Shown piece after piece: positions 1 to 10,426 of a stretch of 35,968 bases of DNA. Location: contig MNCI01017670.1 in NCBI GenBank assembly GCA_015680685.1, positions 137,632 to 173,599 on the forward strand, read 5' to 3'. The position numbers and the translations under genes are program-made. Numbering within the stretch: position 1 is the stretch's first letter; every line of letters starts with the position of its first letter. A model generated the notes under the pieces. The model was not told where the DNA came from. It saw only the letters and a list, made by a program, of their open reading frames with translations, and did no database searches. The stretch comes from Gnetum montanum (taxonomy: Eukaryota; Streptophyta; Gnetopsida; Gnetales; Gnetaceae).

Positions 1-430
1 TAGAGTTATACTTGCTCACTTGCTTGCAAAATTATGTGTGGCTGACTGCAAACTTAGTTTAAGGTCTTGGTAGACCGTACCTCTACTAGTTTAGGATCCT
101 AATAGACCATGGTGTGTTGGTTTATAGTCCCAACAGATTCCTATGTGTTAGTTTAGCATTGTAGTGGATGAATCCTATGTCAGTTTAATGTCATAGTGAA
201 TGTGCTATTGTGTTAGTTTAACATCATAGCAGATGTGTGTTGTGCCAGTTTAGCATCATAGTGAATGGATGTTGTGCCAATCTATAGTCATGGTAGACTA
301 GTATTGTACTAGTTTAGCATCATAGTGGATGTGCTACACTAGTTTAATGTCATAGCAGAGGAGTGCTATGCTAGTTTACCATCATAGTAAATCAACTATT
401 GTGAAAGGTTAACATTGTAGTAGACCAATT
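1..430 (-). repeat. Minisatellite M1 (downstream of the minus element's integrase)
   Basis: About ten degenerate copies of a unit built on 'ctagtttagcatcatagtgg' with period about 40-50 bp fill this stretch. It is the same motif family as M2, M3, M4 and M5 (core 'gccttaaactgg' when read in element orientation). Read on the minus strand it has the same polarity relative to its element as M5 has in the plus element, where it lies between integrase and the 3' LTR. I infer it is the post-integrase spacer of the minus element, whose 3' LTR lies left of the window. Confidence 0.75.
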
Positions 431-659
431 GCTTACCTTATGAAACACCACAAAAATCTGAGCTTAGTATTTCTCCAACAAGAGTTGAGCTAAGCCATGA
501 CACTCCCCAGCATGACTAAAGCTTGAGGGCCCCACAGACAGCTTCAAATAAAGTCAAACTCAACAAGAAAAAGTTCCCTGGGACCTGCAGACAACCATGG
601 CGACATCTGGTATCAAACATGGCAACTTCGGAACTCGAGATACTTGGTTCTCACTAAGT

Positions 660-1200
660 ATGCAGTATGCAGCATATACGCCCAGTGTACACTCCCAACG
701 TATACCCCCAGCGTATACGTCCAGTGTACACGCCTCACATGTACGCTCAGCATTTACGCCCAGTGCGACCTCAAAGACGGCATGGAAATGACACTCACAG
801 GAACAGAGCAATTATCATGTGTCATCATGAGCTCCAGAAAGACGAATTTTGGTCTCGACATCATGTACTTTGGAGTTCATACGCTGAGCATGTGCATCCT
901 GCACGCCCAGCGTAGACACCCAGCGTATACACCCAGCATGTGCATTCTGCACGCCTAGTGTATACGCCTAGCATGTACAGCATGTACGCCCAGTGTATAC
1001 ACCCAGCATGGACAATGTGTACACTAATCAAAGCTCTCCAGAACCGTGTCAGATCAAGGCCAACTAAGCTGAACATCCATAGGCAGCATTCTCGTGACGT
1101 CCGAATCCAAATCCAAGGGTCAAATGACTTCTTTTGTTTTAATCAAGTCTGTACACCGAGTTCACATGCCCAGCATGTATACGCTGGCGTGTAGCACGCT
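660..1200 (+). repeat. Short tandem repeat in LTR-A U3 ('cgcccagcgtatac' family)
   Basis: Imperfect copies of a 13-21 bp unit (cgcccagtgtatac, acccagcgtatac, cccagcatgtac) cluster at 664-760, 905-1015 and again at 1160-1195, separated by unique sequence. It explains several short overlapping ORFs rich in YTPSV/YAQC that have no other coding support. Each LTR in the window carries its own different U3 tandem repeat. Confidence 0.7.
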
Positions 1201-1322
1201 GTACACTTGTAAAATTTTATTCTTTCGCACTTGGTCAATGCACCACATGTCACCTGACCTGAGAGTCCAGCCCTCCACAGCCAATCATCCCCTCTCAGAT
1301 CCGAGTCTGACATTTAAACTTG

Positions 1323-1330
1323 TATAAAAA
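1323..1330 (+). promoter_or_regulatory. TATA box of LTR-A
   Basis: TATAAAAA followed by 'ccctaa', about 880 bp after the LTR start and upstream of a leader-like A-rich stretch. This spacing from the LTR start is similar to LTR-B (about 800 bp) and LTR-C (about 600 bp). Confidence 0.5.
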
Positions 1331-1935
1331 CCCTAATTTTTCATTAGACTAGGGTTGGCAATTTTAGAGCAAACAAGAGACAAAAGAAAAAGAACCAGAG
1401 ACACTGAGAAATTAGAGCAAAAACCCTGTACGCTGGACCTCAATCCTGCACGCTGAGCATACAGCCTTCACGTTGTGCCTACAGGTCAAACCAGCACACC
1501 ATCATCCCTCCGCATCCACCGGGGTTCTTCGTTCTCCTTGTGTCATATCCACAACTGCGTTTAGACCAGTGCATTGTAACTTCTATTCTGCAATAATATT
1601 GCCACATTTCTTTTGCTAAGATTTGTTACAGTTTTTCTTTTATTATTGTATGCTTATTGTTTACATTCTTGTACGTTTACGCTCCATTCAACATTAGTTA
1701 CACTATTTACGTACAACCCAGTGTATAGTATAATGGTGTACGTTCAGGTAAATCCTTGTCTGATCCGCGTGTGGACCATTCAAGGTACTCTACCTTCGTT
1801 AATTCTAGCTCGCCCTTAAATGAAGGTAGGGTCTTCTGTGCTTGTCCAGGGATCTCTTGGTTTCTGTTTCATTCCAGCCGGAGACCGACAATTTTGGACG
1901 ATACACCTTGCTTCATTGATGTATGATGCTGCATG

Positions 1936-2094
1936 TTAGATGTAATACAACTTTAGGTATGAATGGTTCACTAGATTAGCAAACTCATTTCTGTCTTAGT
2001 CAGCAAACTTGAATGCTTTTTTGTCATAGGCCTTAGTGACTAAAGGTAAGAAGATCTGCTCATTCATAGCTATGTCATGTTCATGCAAAATTAA
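1936..2094 (-). pseudogene. Integrase C-terminal fragment of the minus element
   Basis: Reading the minus strand from 2094 gives 53 codons ending in TAA at 1936-1938. It aligns with the last part of the plus element polyprotein (29560-29707): shared stretches are HEH, LVTKAY, a KAF/RAF segment, NE(F/L)A, and the terminal NHSYLK-YY before the stop. One internal stop interrupts it. This is the tail after the DDE core that carries the 'DLVLK...' type module of Ty3/gypsy integrases. The rest of integrase, both RNases H and RT are absent; minisatellite M2 lies immediately upstream. It shows that the minus element suffered an internal deletion rather than being cut at an edge. Confidence 0.75.
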
Positions 2095-2179
2095 CCAGAA
2101 AAACATCAAGCTGCACTTGTTTCACAAAGCCAATGTGCATAAATGTTAAAAACAATGCACTAAAATTTGCTTAGGTTTG

Positions 2180-2620
2180 CATGCGAGTTGCTATGGTAAG
2201 CATGTTTGTGCTAGTTTTAGGCCTCAGCAAGCCATATGCGTGCCAATTTTAGGCCTTAGCAGACTATGTATTACTAGTTTAAGGCCATAGCAGGCTAAGG
2301 CTACTAGTTTAGGGCCATTCTAGGCCCCAGTGGTAATTTAAGGCCATTTTGGGTTGTAGTAATAGTTTAAGGTCATTTGGGCCTTGTCAGTAGGATTAAG
2401 GGGGGGTAGTTTAAGGCCATTTCGGGGCACTATAAGGGAATTTGAGACTGGTAGTTTTAGGCCATTCTAGACCACGTGTTGCTAGTTTAAGGCCATGGTG
2501 GGCCATGTATACTACTAGTTTAAGGCCATGGCGAGTTGCATATCATCAGTTTTAGGCCATGGCAGGCTGTGTGTTGCTAGTTTAAGGCCATGACAGACCA
2601 TCTATTTCTACCTCTTATTT
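2180..2620 (-). repeat. Minisatellite M2 (between protease and integrase tail of the minus element)
   Basis: About ten copies of a ~40-45 bp unit whose plus-strand core is 'tagtttaaggccatggcagg', well conserved at 2460-2600 and more degenerate leftwards. Read on the minus strand it matches M3, M4 and M5. In the plus element this motif follows the protease (M3) and precedes RT (M4). Here a single array separates protease from the integrase tail, so it may be a fused M3/M4 that marks the deletion junction. The 2621-2930 stretch next to it holds no recognisable feature. Confidence 0.8.
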
Positions 2621-2939
2621 TTGTAATTTTAGCTTTTATGATTTTTACATGTTTTGATGTTTTTTATGCATGAAAGAAAATGCATTAGAGCAACAATATT
2701 AGAAATGTAAACTAAGCTATTGAATGCATAGGTAATGCAGACGGTAAGCTAAGCGATTAAACTAAATCTAAATAATATGCTATAGTGCTAATGCGATGTA
2801 AGTGGAAAGCAAGATGTAGGGCATGGGGAGGCAAATAGCTGGTAGGTTCCTAGCACACTTTTAGACTAAGGGAGTTTCTTAGTTGCATAGTTGCTTCCTA
2901 ATTCAGTGTGGATTAGGGGGCACATGGGGCCTAGATTAC

Positions 2940-3800
2940 ACTATTCAGTAGTCTCCTTGACCCTCGCTTACTACATTGAAGGGAAATTCTACCCACAAGG
3001 CATCCCCCAGAAGGTCAGTGATTTATACCTCCTCTTTTGGTGCTTTAGCCTCATGTGTTTCATTGTTTATCAAAGGTGTGTCATCAAGCAATTCAACCTT
3101 TGACCCTTGCTCCATGTCCATGTTGTTGATAGATAAAGGGGCAACATTATCACCATGGATGATAGCTTCACCACCTTCATATAGAAGGTGGATTTCTTGA
3201 TGAATTGAGGAGGAGACAGCTCATAGTTGGGCCAATCAAGGCTTGCCTAATATTAGGTTAAATCTTGGCATCTCCTTTATGATGATGAATTTTGCAATGG
3301 TGAGGAATTACTTCCTTGCCATAGAGGCTATTGTGATAGTACCCTTAATGATGATACACGACTTGCTAAAGGACTTTAGACATGTGGTTTTCATTGGCTT
3401 GATTTGGTCTATGAGGCCTAACTTATTGACAACAGTGTATGGGATAACATTTGTTGCTATCCCATCATTGACATGCACCCTCCAAATCTTACATTGCCTG
3501 ACATGTATGATGATAAACATGGGGGCCGTTATGACCTCACCCTTCTCAAGGTTGACCTTAATTACCTTATCATGAAACACAAGGGATGTGGAGCTCGATT
3601 CTTGCAACACAAAAGGTAACCTCACAACGTGGATGGAATTCTTATTTGCTAGGATGTCCTCCGTGATAGGAATGGAGGTCAACATTAGCACTAGTGCTTT
3701 TTGGTAGGAAGATGAGGTCATTATTAGGTCATAGAGGCTCAACGTTGTGTTTTCTACTTTAGCACTTGCTTAACTTAGGCTAATGCATCTACGAAGTCTT
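2940..3800 (-). pseudogene. Retroviral-type aspartic protease region, minus element
   Basis: The frame is open from 3742 to 3308 and continues with stops to about 2940. A conserved SLYDLIMTS segment leads into the protease: NDG-IATNVIP at about residues 90-100 corresponds to the D-x-G-type active site, with the motif somewhat degraded, followed by a NLILG-P segment matching the downstream flap/ILGRPWL block of Tat-type proteases, then SSIHQEIHLLYEGGEAIIHG. It is clearly homologous to the plus element protease at 14660-15646, sharing even the acidic tail and a PFN(V/I)VSEG motif. It would process the gag-pol polyprotein. Several in-frame stops (KP*LAQL*) make it non-functional. Its frame follows gag after a linker at 3800-4430. 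Confidence 0.8.
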
Positions 3801-4429
3801 TGCCATTAGTTGTGTTTTTATTACCTTTGACTTCTTCTATACGTCCTAAGAGACAAATTTTATGGGAAGGTGACTTGGGCTTTATTAGCTTAGCCTATGT
3901 AGGGGCCTAAGTGCTTAGTTGCGAGTTGCTGGTGGTGGCCTTCTCAGTTATTTTGGCCATGGGGATTGGAGAGACAAAGAATAGCTTTGATAGACCAAGT
4001 TCTTGATGTTGCCTAATCATTCTATTTGCAAGACACTCATTGGGCCTCATGGGTTGCCACCTAGAGGGTTTGTTAATGTTGCTAGTAGGATTGGCTCTTG
4101 GATGAAAAGGGACTAATGCGTTGTCCACAACTGGACTTCAAGTAGGTGAGGAGTCAACATGTTGTGGCACCTTGATGACAAAGGATGTATGAATTGTTAT
4201 TGTTGCGACATGCTATGGGACCCTAACCACAAAGGGAGTTGTAGGTGCTTGAGGTGGAACTCTGATGATGAAAGGAGGCCTCAAACTTGTAGAAGCCATG
4301 GATGCCCTTGCACTACTAGAGGGCACATAGACCACGAATGGCTGCTGCACTAATTCTAAGTTGTTGAGCATTGATGACATAGCTTGCATTGTCTACATTT
4401 AGAGGGTCCTTGGACACCCTCATAGATTG

Positions 4430-6550
4430 GTTCTAAGGTCTAACTAGGTTAGTAGCATCAAGGACTAGCATACCTTTGTCAATCATTCTTTGAAGATCAT
4501 CTTGCATGGCTATGCAAATATTAGTGTTATGATTGAGAAATGGGTGGTAGTGGTAGAACCGATCTAGCCTAAAGTGTTTCGGGACCAAGGGCTCATTCGA
4601 GGTTGTTGATGCAGAATTTCTTAGTAGCTCACAATATCTGTTGTATCTTTTGCAAGCATCTTCGGACATCTGCTTGTACTGTATATGTCCAACCTTCAGT
4701 AGTTGGTCCAATAGTTCTAAAGGTTTTAATGGTAGGGGGTGTACTTGGAGCGATCCTTGTGCTCAAAGTTAGGCATTGAAGTGGCTTGCATTGTGGCCAC
4801 TGATGATGTGAGCTAGTTAGTTACTATAATGCTAGTGCTAGGCACTTTGTTGTTGGCCAAGGCATTGGGTGGCTTAGTTGTTGGCCTCAAGTTGGTTGTT
4901 TTAGCCTCTTTAGCCACAGTCGCCACAGTTGCATTCTACTTCCTTTTATCCTTGTCCTTCCTCACATGCAGGTCTTTGTAGGCCACGTAGGTTGGATCCT
5001 TATTGGCTTCAACTGCATCTTATATGCTCTTTGTCTAGGCAAAGGCTTGGCTTAAGGACTGTGAGGCCTAAGTAGTATAGTTTTGACTTTATAAATTCAT
5101 TAAATGCACCCTTAAATATGGCCAAGAGGTGTGTTTTGGCTATTGGCTATCGTATTTCATTTAATGAGGCACTCTAGTGTTGGATGAATTTTTGTATAGG
5201 CTCTAGGGGGGCCTACTTAATTTGCATAAACTGATCTAAGGTAGTTTTAGGATTCAAGCTGTACTTGAAGTGTGTCACAAATTGGCTCAGAAGATCCTTC
5301 AAAGAGGACATAGAGCCCCTAGGTAATACACAGTACCAGTCTAGTGCCTTAATAGTGAGTGACATAGAAAAAACATGTATGATGGCGTGTGGCCATGCTT
5401 GCAGTAGTAGGCATTCAAACCTAAACATCACCATGTGTGCTTTGGGGTCCCATTCACCATTGTAGTTCGTGAATTGGGGCAATGAGACCCTAGTTGGCAG
5501 AGTCAACGGTGGGATTGTAGGACTTATGGGGTCATCCTAGTAGAATTCCACTACTTTGACTATTTTGGAAGAGGCAGCTTTGAGTCACTTCACCTCCTTT
5601 ATCAGGCTTTGAATCATATGGAATGCTTGATCTAGGTTTTGGGATGCTGTAGCAGGCTACATTGGTTGTGCTACCCGCTGTGCTGGTTGTGTGATCCATG
5701 ACCTAGTTGTAGGTTACAAGACCACATGAGGTGCTTACTACATTGGATGTGTTATGGGCATAGTGACTGGGGCAACCCACACATGTGTAGGTTGGGCCAC
5801 TACTGAGGGTGCTGATAAAACAAGTAGGACGTAAAGTGTCTAAGTCATTTGGGATTGAGAAACATGCACTGTGTGAACATAAGGTTGAGCTAGCGTAATT
5901 GTTGTTGGTAGAGATGAATGAGTAGGCTATGAAAATGCCAGAAAGGACAAGTTAATAGGAGGTACTACATCATGATGTGTATGTTGTGTTTGGTGCATCG
6001 CTATCACAGGCATTAACCTAGAAGGTGATGCTGAGGCTATGACTGTCTCAAGAAGGACAAGTGAATGGGACTACGGGAGGGCCAGACCAAGGATCGTCCA
6101 CTAGAAGATGGTGTGGAAGGAGTCCTCATGCTTGAAATGAGCTTCAAACTCATCCTTATTCCCATGTAGGGGCTTCTCGTAGTCTATTCCTACTTCATGC
6201 TTATTTGCTTGAATGAGTTAGGCAAATATCCAACAGTAGGATTCCATGAGTAGGATGAGGTCAACTGAGGAGGGGATATACTCTCATCGATTTCAGTGGA
6301 TAAGCTCATAGCCCCATTTCCCTTCCATGTCCAAGCAATCTACGAATAGGCTTGCTTGGATCTTTGCACATATGAAGTTATATTATTCATCATTTGGCAT
6401 GGCGTACTCTAGATCTTGCCCATGTAGCTTAATGGATTACCTTGGCTATGCCACATTAGAACTAGTAAGGTTGTCAATATTGGTCTCTTTTTGGGTAGGC
6501 AAGATGGTGAGTGTGCTTAGGGCTAATGTTGAAGGGTGCTTGAAACTCAT
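4430..6550 (-). pseudogene. gag region of the minus element (capsid domain and zinc-knuckle remnant)
   Basis: Reading leftwards from a candidate ATG at 6550-6548, an N-terminal part matches the plus element gag (shared ICAKIQAS-like and EYIP segments). The Retrotrans_gag-type capsid block lies at 5506-5213, with the landmarks F-NYNGEWDPKAH, ALDWY, SLKDLLSQFVTHFKY. A degraded CCHC-type knuckle lies at about 4600-4510 (FYHYHP...NHNT..C, first Cys apparently Tyr), followed by DDLQRMIDKG, identical in plan to 13980-14070 in the plus element. Gag would form the virus-like particle in the cytoplasm. Multiple stops and frame changes break it. The 3800-4430 stretch carries the poorly conserved gag-protease linker. 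Confidence 0.8.
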
Positions 6551-7181
6551 GTGTGTAGATTAAATTGCAAGATGGGATTGGAGAGGTTACTAGTTGCAGA
6601 AAATGGCTAACTTTGCTGGTTACAGAGAATGGATAACTCTGGTGACTACAAATAATGGCAAACTTTGGTAACTACAAAACATTGCTAGCTCTAGTAACTA
6701 TGCTCTCTACACTAAGAGATAAGTATGCTCTCTATGCTGAAGCTAACTACACTCTTTACTAAGTGTCCAGAATTTTGCTAACTGTGGGAATGTGTGTTGC
6801 TATGCAGGGTTCTGAAGGAATCGACTACGGGGTCCAATCTACACCAACAAGTTAGTAGATGATGCTTGCATCAACCTAAGATCCAACTACTACTACACAC
6901 ACAATAGGTCCAAAGGGGTGTCATGGTCTATGCTAACCCAAAGCTAGCATCGGTGATGCAGAGAGCATGTGAGATAATTGCAATGAAGATTGAAGAGAAA
7001 AATGATTCGGGTCCTTATAGCACAAGAAACTGTAGTGACCAAAAACGTCAGTGACTGGAACACCAAGGTTGATGCGTGTATGGCCTAACCCTAAGTCTAC
7101 ATGAGGGCCTACTGTAGGTAGAGATAGGATGCCCTAAATGGTCTTGTAGATCAAATAAGGACTTACCAAATATAATTGGGG
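6551..7181 (-). other. Leader between LTR-D and gag of the minus element
   Basis: No coding sequence. Just inside the LTR end it shares TAAGTCCTT-TTGATCTA (7165-7145 on the minus strand) with 10667-10686 of the plus element, showing that the two elements have homologous leaders. I could not match a particular tRNA primer-binding site by eye. Confidence 0.45.
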
Positions 7182-7738
7182 TGCAACGTGGTTACTGTAA
7201 TGCTAATGCAAAACAATGCTAAGTGTCCGTGTGGTATCAATGGTGTTAAGTGTAGTTAGATTTTTGGTGAAAACAAAGGTGCCAACATGTAGGGGTCACT
7301 GCCCAAGTGTAGTTTTAGGCACAACTATGCAATGAAATAGTAGAAAATGCAAATAAAATGCTAAAAATGCATGGAAAGAGAGAGAGAAATAGAACACCAC
7401 CCTAAATGGGGTTGAGTATAGTTAATACCAATAGGGGTTAGAAGGTACGTGGTGTACAATAGGCATAGTGGATAGCATAGTCACAGTCTTAGAGGTGTAT
7501 GGTCACGAAGACTCACATTCTGCTGTGGTGTCTATGCTTATTAGGTTGGCTACCATGGTGTGTGGTGGGCTATGCTAGTTTGGTGGGTTATGGTGGGCTA
7601 CGATGGTATGCAACTTTGCCCCTCTCTAGTTCACTGGTGTGCCTTTGGTTTGCTGATACTTTGATTTTTGCCAACTTTGAATTTGCTAACTTACTCAATT
7701 CTCAAATTTGCCAACCTCAAAAATGTTGAGGGTGGGGG

Positions 7739-7746
7739 TATTTATA
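7739..7746 (-). promoter_or_regulatory. TATA box of LTR-D
   Basis: Minus-strand CCTATAAATACCCC, with a CACGTG box (7781-7786) 34 bp upstream. The same arrangement and exactly the same 34 bp spacing occur in LTR-B, which supports both calls. Confidence 0.65.
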
Positions 7747-7780
7747 GGGCTAGGTTTAGTGTGAAATGTGGGGTGAATGC

Positions 7781-7786
7781 CACGTG
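7781..7786 (-). promoter_or_regulatory. G-box (CACGTG) upstream of the LTR-D TATA
   Basis: Palindromic CACGTG within CCACGTGGCA, the plant bZIP/bHLH binding core. It is shared with LTR-B at the same distance from the TATA box. Function is inferred from position and conservation only. Confidence 0.5.
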
Positions 7787-7899
7787 GTAGAGGGGATGGT
7801 TGGAGCTATGTTGTCATTCAACTGCGGTCTCCACTGAGGTTAGCGGTGTTGTGCTCTGCTATACTTTGTTGAACTCTACGAGGTTGAGAGACTATGATT

Positions 7900-8760
7900 A
7901 CATTGATAAGTGCATGTATATGCATTAAGAGGACCACAATGTACTTGAAAAAGTGAAACTTTAGAGACTACACTTTAGGACTATGCTCTTCACTATCTTA
8001 TGTGGGGTCAAGCGTAGTTATAATTTTGGGGATAAAAGGGATGTGAAAAATATGCATTTTGCTAACTATGCTTGCTAGAGGTGAGTCAAAGCTGAGTTGA
8101 ATGTTGGTGCTTATTGTGGATGTCTTTGGAGGCTATTCTGACTAACTACACTTGACTACACTTTAGGGCAGTGGAGAGCATAGTCTTAGACTTACAAAAA
8201 TTTTGGAAAAAATGGCTATGTGCTAACTATGCTCCTAACTAGGGGTGAGCGTAGTCCCAACACTTGTTAAAACTTGCAAAAATTAGCTTCTAGTTGACTA
8301 CACTTGACTATGTTCTAGGCTAGTGGAGAGTGTAGTCTTGACACTTAGAAAAATCTGCAAAAATTGTTGAAACACCACCAAATTTGGGCTCCTGGGTCTC
8401 AACTATAGATTTGGCTAAGTGTTAAAACTTGGAAAATTTTGTCTAAGTGTTGAGACTATGCTTCCCATTGCTGGGACTATGCTCTAGAGAATAGTTAGCA
8501 TAGTTGACACTAGTAGCATAGATTTGCAAAATTCTCTAAGTGTTAATAGTAACCGCAAATTTTTGTAAGTGTCCTAACTATGCTCCAGAGCATAGTTAGC
8601 CTTAGAATGACCAATTTTGCAAATTTTCCTAAGTGCTAAGCCAGAGGCTGCTGAGCATGGTTGGGATGGAAAAAATAATTTGGTAGATTTTTTAACTTCT
8701 AATATGCTCCCTACTATACTCTAGAGCATAGTTAGTGTAGGATGCATTGAACCTCATCTT
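7900..8760. repeat. U3 palindromic tandem repeat of LTR-D, first block
   Basis: Repeated units built on 'gactacactt..agggcagtgg..gagcatagtc..cacttagaaaaatttgcaaaa', 70-90 bp apart. The unit contains gactatgctc and its reverse complement gagcatagtc, so each copy is an imperfect palindrome. The pattern extends beyond 8368 into LTR-B, which therefore carries a related U3. The same family fills 9890-10400. Confidence 0.7.
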
Positions 8761-9125
8761 TCTTAACTCCTTAGGCTACGCTCTAAAGCATAGTCAATGT
8801 AGCCTGCTGAAATTGCCTGCAAAAACCTCCAAAACTCAGCATCGGTTGACATCTCAGCTCCAACATTCCTTCGGCAAGCAAGATCAGTAAGTTACACTTC
8901 ATTTGCATCCCCCATTTCCCCCAAATTGTACCTATGCTTGACACCACTTGAGAGAGTGGGTAGCATAGTCCTAGAGTGTAGTCTCCAAACTACACTATTT
9001 GCATTTTTTTAGGTACTTTGTGGTTTGTTCGGCACTTGCACATGTAGTCTTGGTAGTGTAGTCATAGTCTAGTAGTCTCATAGGGTCCATTGGGGTACAC
9101 TAGCAGAACACTACTACCCCTTTTC

Positions 9126-9131
9126 CACGTG
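9126..9131 (+). promoter_or_regulatory. G-box (CACGTG) of LTR-B
   Basis: CCACGTGGCA, identical core context to LTR-D, 34 bp upstream of the TATA box at 9166. Confidence 0.5.
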
Positions 9132-9165
9132 GCACTTGATCCATGATTCAAACTAATCCTAGGCC

Positions 9166-9173
9166 TATAAATA
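9166..9173 (+). promoter_or_regulatory. TATA box of LTR-B
   Basis: CCTATAAATACCC, the same ten-base context as the LTR-D TATA box on the opposite strand. It is about 800 bp into the LTR and about 460 bp from its proposed end. Confidence 0.65.
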
Positions 9174-9889
9174 CCCTTGTGCTTCATGTTTTAAGGGTTG
9201 GAATTTTCATTCGATACTTGACATTTTGGCATTGACACTCTTGCACCTGAGTACCCTTAGCATCTTGGTAAACTTTGGGACACCATTGGACACTATTGCA
9301 CACCACTATGGTGCCATTGTACACCTTCTAGCACATCGTACACCACCACAACTTGTGGAACACCATGGTAGCCAACCCATTAGGCTTAGACTTCATGATA
9401 ATGTCAGTTCTTCATAGCCAACTACCCTGAGACTGTGACTATGTTGCCTACTATGCTTGTTTGTACACTATGTACCTCTTAAACTTTTCTTTGCAATTGA
9501 CTACACTCCCCTTGTTTGGGGTGATGCCTTTCTCTCTTGGCTCACATTTTGTGCATGTTTTGCATTTTTTCTAACATTCTGGCATTCTATTTGCATTTTT
9601 CATTATTCAAGCACATTTGTGCATTTGAATCCCTGTGTTTGCATTTGAAACCTCTACTACACTCACACCCATGGACATCATTGACATCATAAAACACCAC
9701 ATCTCCCTTGACACCTATTCCATTGTAACACTTGTAAGTCCTAATTTGATTGGCAAGACTATTTTGGGCACCTTGCCTCCGTTTCTAGTAGGCCCTTGTG
9801 TGAAAGTGGGATCAAGACTATGTGACTGTGGACCTCTCGAAGTCCTATTCCAGCCTTTGACATTTTTGGTTACTATAATTGCACCTTCA

Positions 9890-10400
9890 TGTTGACTACG
9901 CTTGACTATGCTCTAGGGCAATGGAGAGCATAGTCTCAGCACTTAGGAAAATCTATCAAAAATGGGTCTTCATGCTAACTATGCTTGACTACACTTTGGG
10001 GCAGTGTAGAGCATAGTCTCATCACTTAGAAAATTTTATAGTGGCTAGCTTGACACTTAGAAAAAATTGCAAAATTGGCCTTGGTGTTGACTACACTCGA
10101 TTACACTTTGGGGTAGTGGAGAGCATAGTCTCAACACTTAGAAAATTTTGCGAAAGTGGCCTTCATGCTAACTATGCTTTCCATGAGAGGTTGACTACAT
10201 TTTGGGGTAGTGGAGAGCATAGTCTCAGCACTTAGAAAAATTTGCATCTTTTGGCTTCGTGATGACACTTAGGAAAAATTGCAAAACTGGTTTTATCTTG
10301 ACTATGCTCTGAGGCAGTGGAGAGTGTAGTCCTAGCACATAGAAAAATTTGTAGAAAGTGGCCTTGTGCTAACACTTAGACAAATTTATAGTTAGGATGA
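9890..10400. repeat. U3 palindromic tandem repeat of LTR-D, second block
   Basis: Five to six well-conserved copies of 'gactacacttgactatgctctggggcagtggagagcatagtctcagcacttagaaaa' type units, with period about 70-100 bp. It is more regular than the 7900-8760 block. It ends just before the LTR-D terminus at 10426. Confidence 0.8.
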
Positions 10401-10426
10401 TGTAGTCCAAATTTGGTGGTATTTTA

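Larger units (their letters stand above)
441..1933 (+). mobile_element. LTR-A, LTR-like unit nested in the minus element
   Basis: It begins with TGAAACACCACAAAA, the start motif also seen at 8368 (LTR-B) and 30040 (LTR-C). It has a repeat-rich U3-like part (660-1200), a TATA box at 1323 and a T-rich downstream part. It is bounded by minisatellite M1 on the left and the minus element's integrase stop (1936) on the right, two pieces that are adjacent in the plus element; this suggests a solo LTR or truncated insertion. The left end is fairly firm. The right end is only constrained to be at or before 1935, with 'gctgca' at 1928-1933 as a TG..CA-type candidate. I could not find a matching target-site duplication. 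Confidence 0.5.
8368..9623 (+). mobile_element. LTR-B, LTR nested inside LTR-D
   Basis: It starts TGAAACACCACCAAATTTGG and has U3 repeats of the gagcatagtc family (8440-8800), a G-box (9126), a TATA box (9166) and a T-rich end 'cacatttgtgca' at 9612-9623. The same 12-base ending occurs at the LTR-C end (31121-31132). Length about 1.26 kb. LTR-D repeat sequence resumes near 9890, which is what a nested solo LTR would give. A perfect target-site duplication was not found: attgt before the start, tttga after 9623. An alternative end at 9722 ('attcca') would give ttgt on both sides. The 9624-9890 stretch is unexplained. Confidence 0.5.
7182..10426 (-). mobile_element. LTR-D, 5' LTR of the minus element, split by LTR-B
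   Basis: On the minus strand it starts at 10426 with TAAAATACCACCAAATTTGG, matching the LTR-B start (8368) at about 20 of 23 positions; TG has become TA. It carries U3 tandem repeats (10400-9890 and 8367-7900), a CACGTG box (7786-7781) and a TATA box (7746-7739). It ends near 7207 or 7182, at 'TTTTGCA' or 'CGTTGCA', before the shared leader motif. Its start abuts the truncated 5' LTR of the plus element, so the minus element inserted into that LTR. The middle (about 8368-9623) is a separate plus-strand LTR. The LTR without that insert is about 2 kb. Confidence 0.55.

Noticed and set aside
560-1200. Several overlapping ORFs on both strands, and a CRISPR-like look of repeated short motifs
   Set aside because: The ORFs come from the 'cccagcgtatac' tandem repeat with no domain. 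The repeats are contiguous and variable without unique equal-length spacers, and the host is a plant, so it is not a CRISPR array.
3243-3575. 110-codon plus-strand ORF
   Set aside because: It is the antisense shadow of the minus-element protease, which has clear motifs.
8363-9726. Perfect target-site duplication for LTR-B
   Set aside because: The 5 bp flanks of the best-supported boundaries (8368, 9623) do not match. Only an alternative end at 9722 gives a 4 bp match, which is too weak alone.
9226-9895. Three plus-strand ORFs with hydrophobic stretches, possibly env-like
   Set aside because: They lie in the transcribed part of LTR-B and the following unexplained stretch, are short, sit in different frames, and show no signal peptide or recognisable motif.
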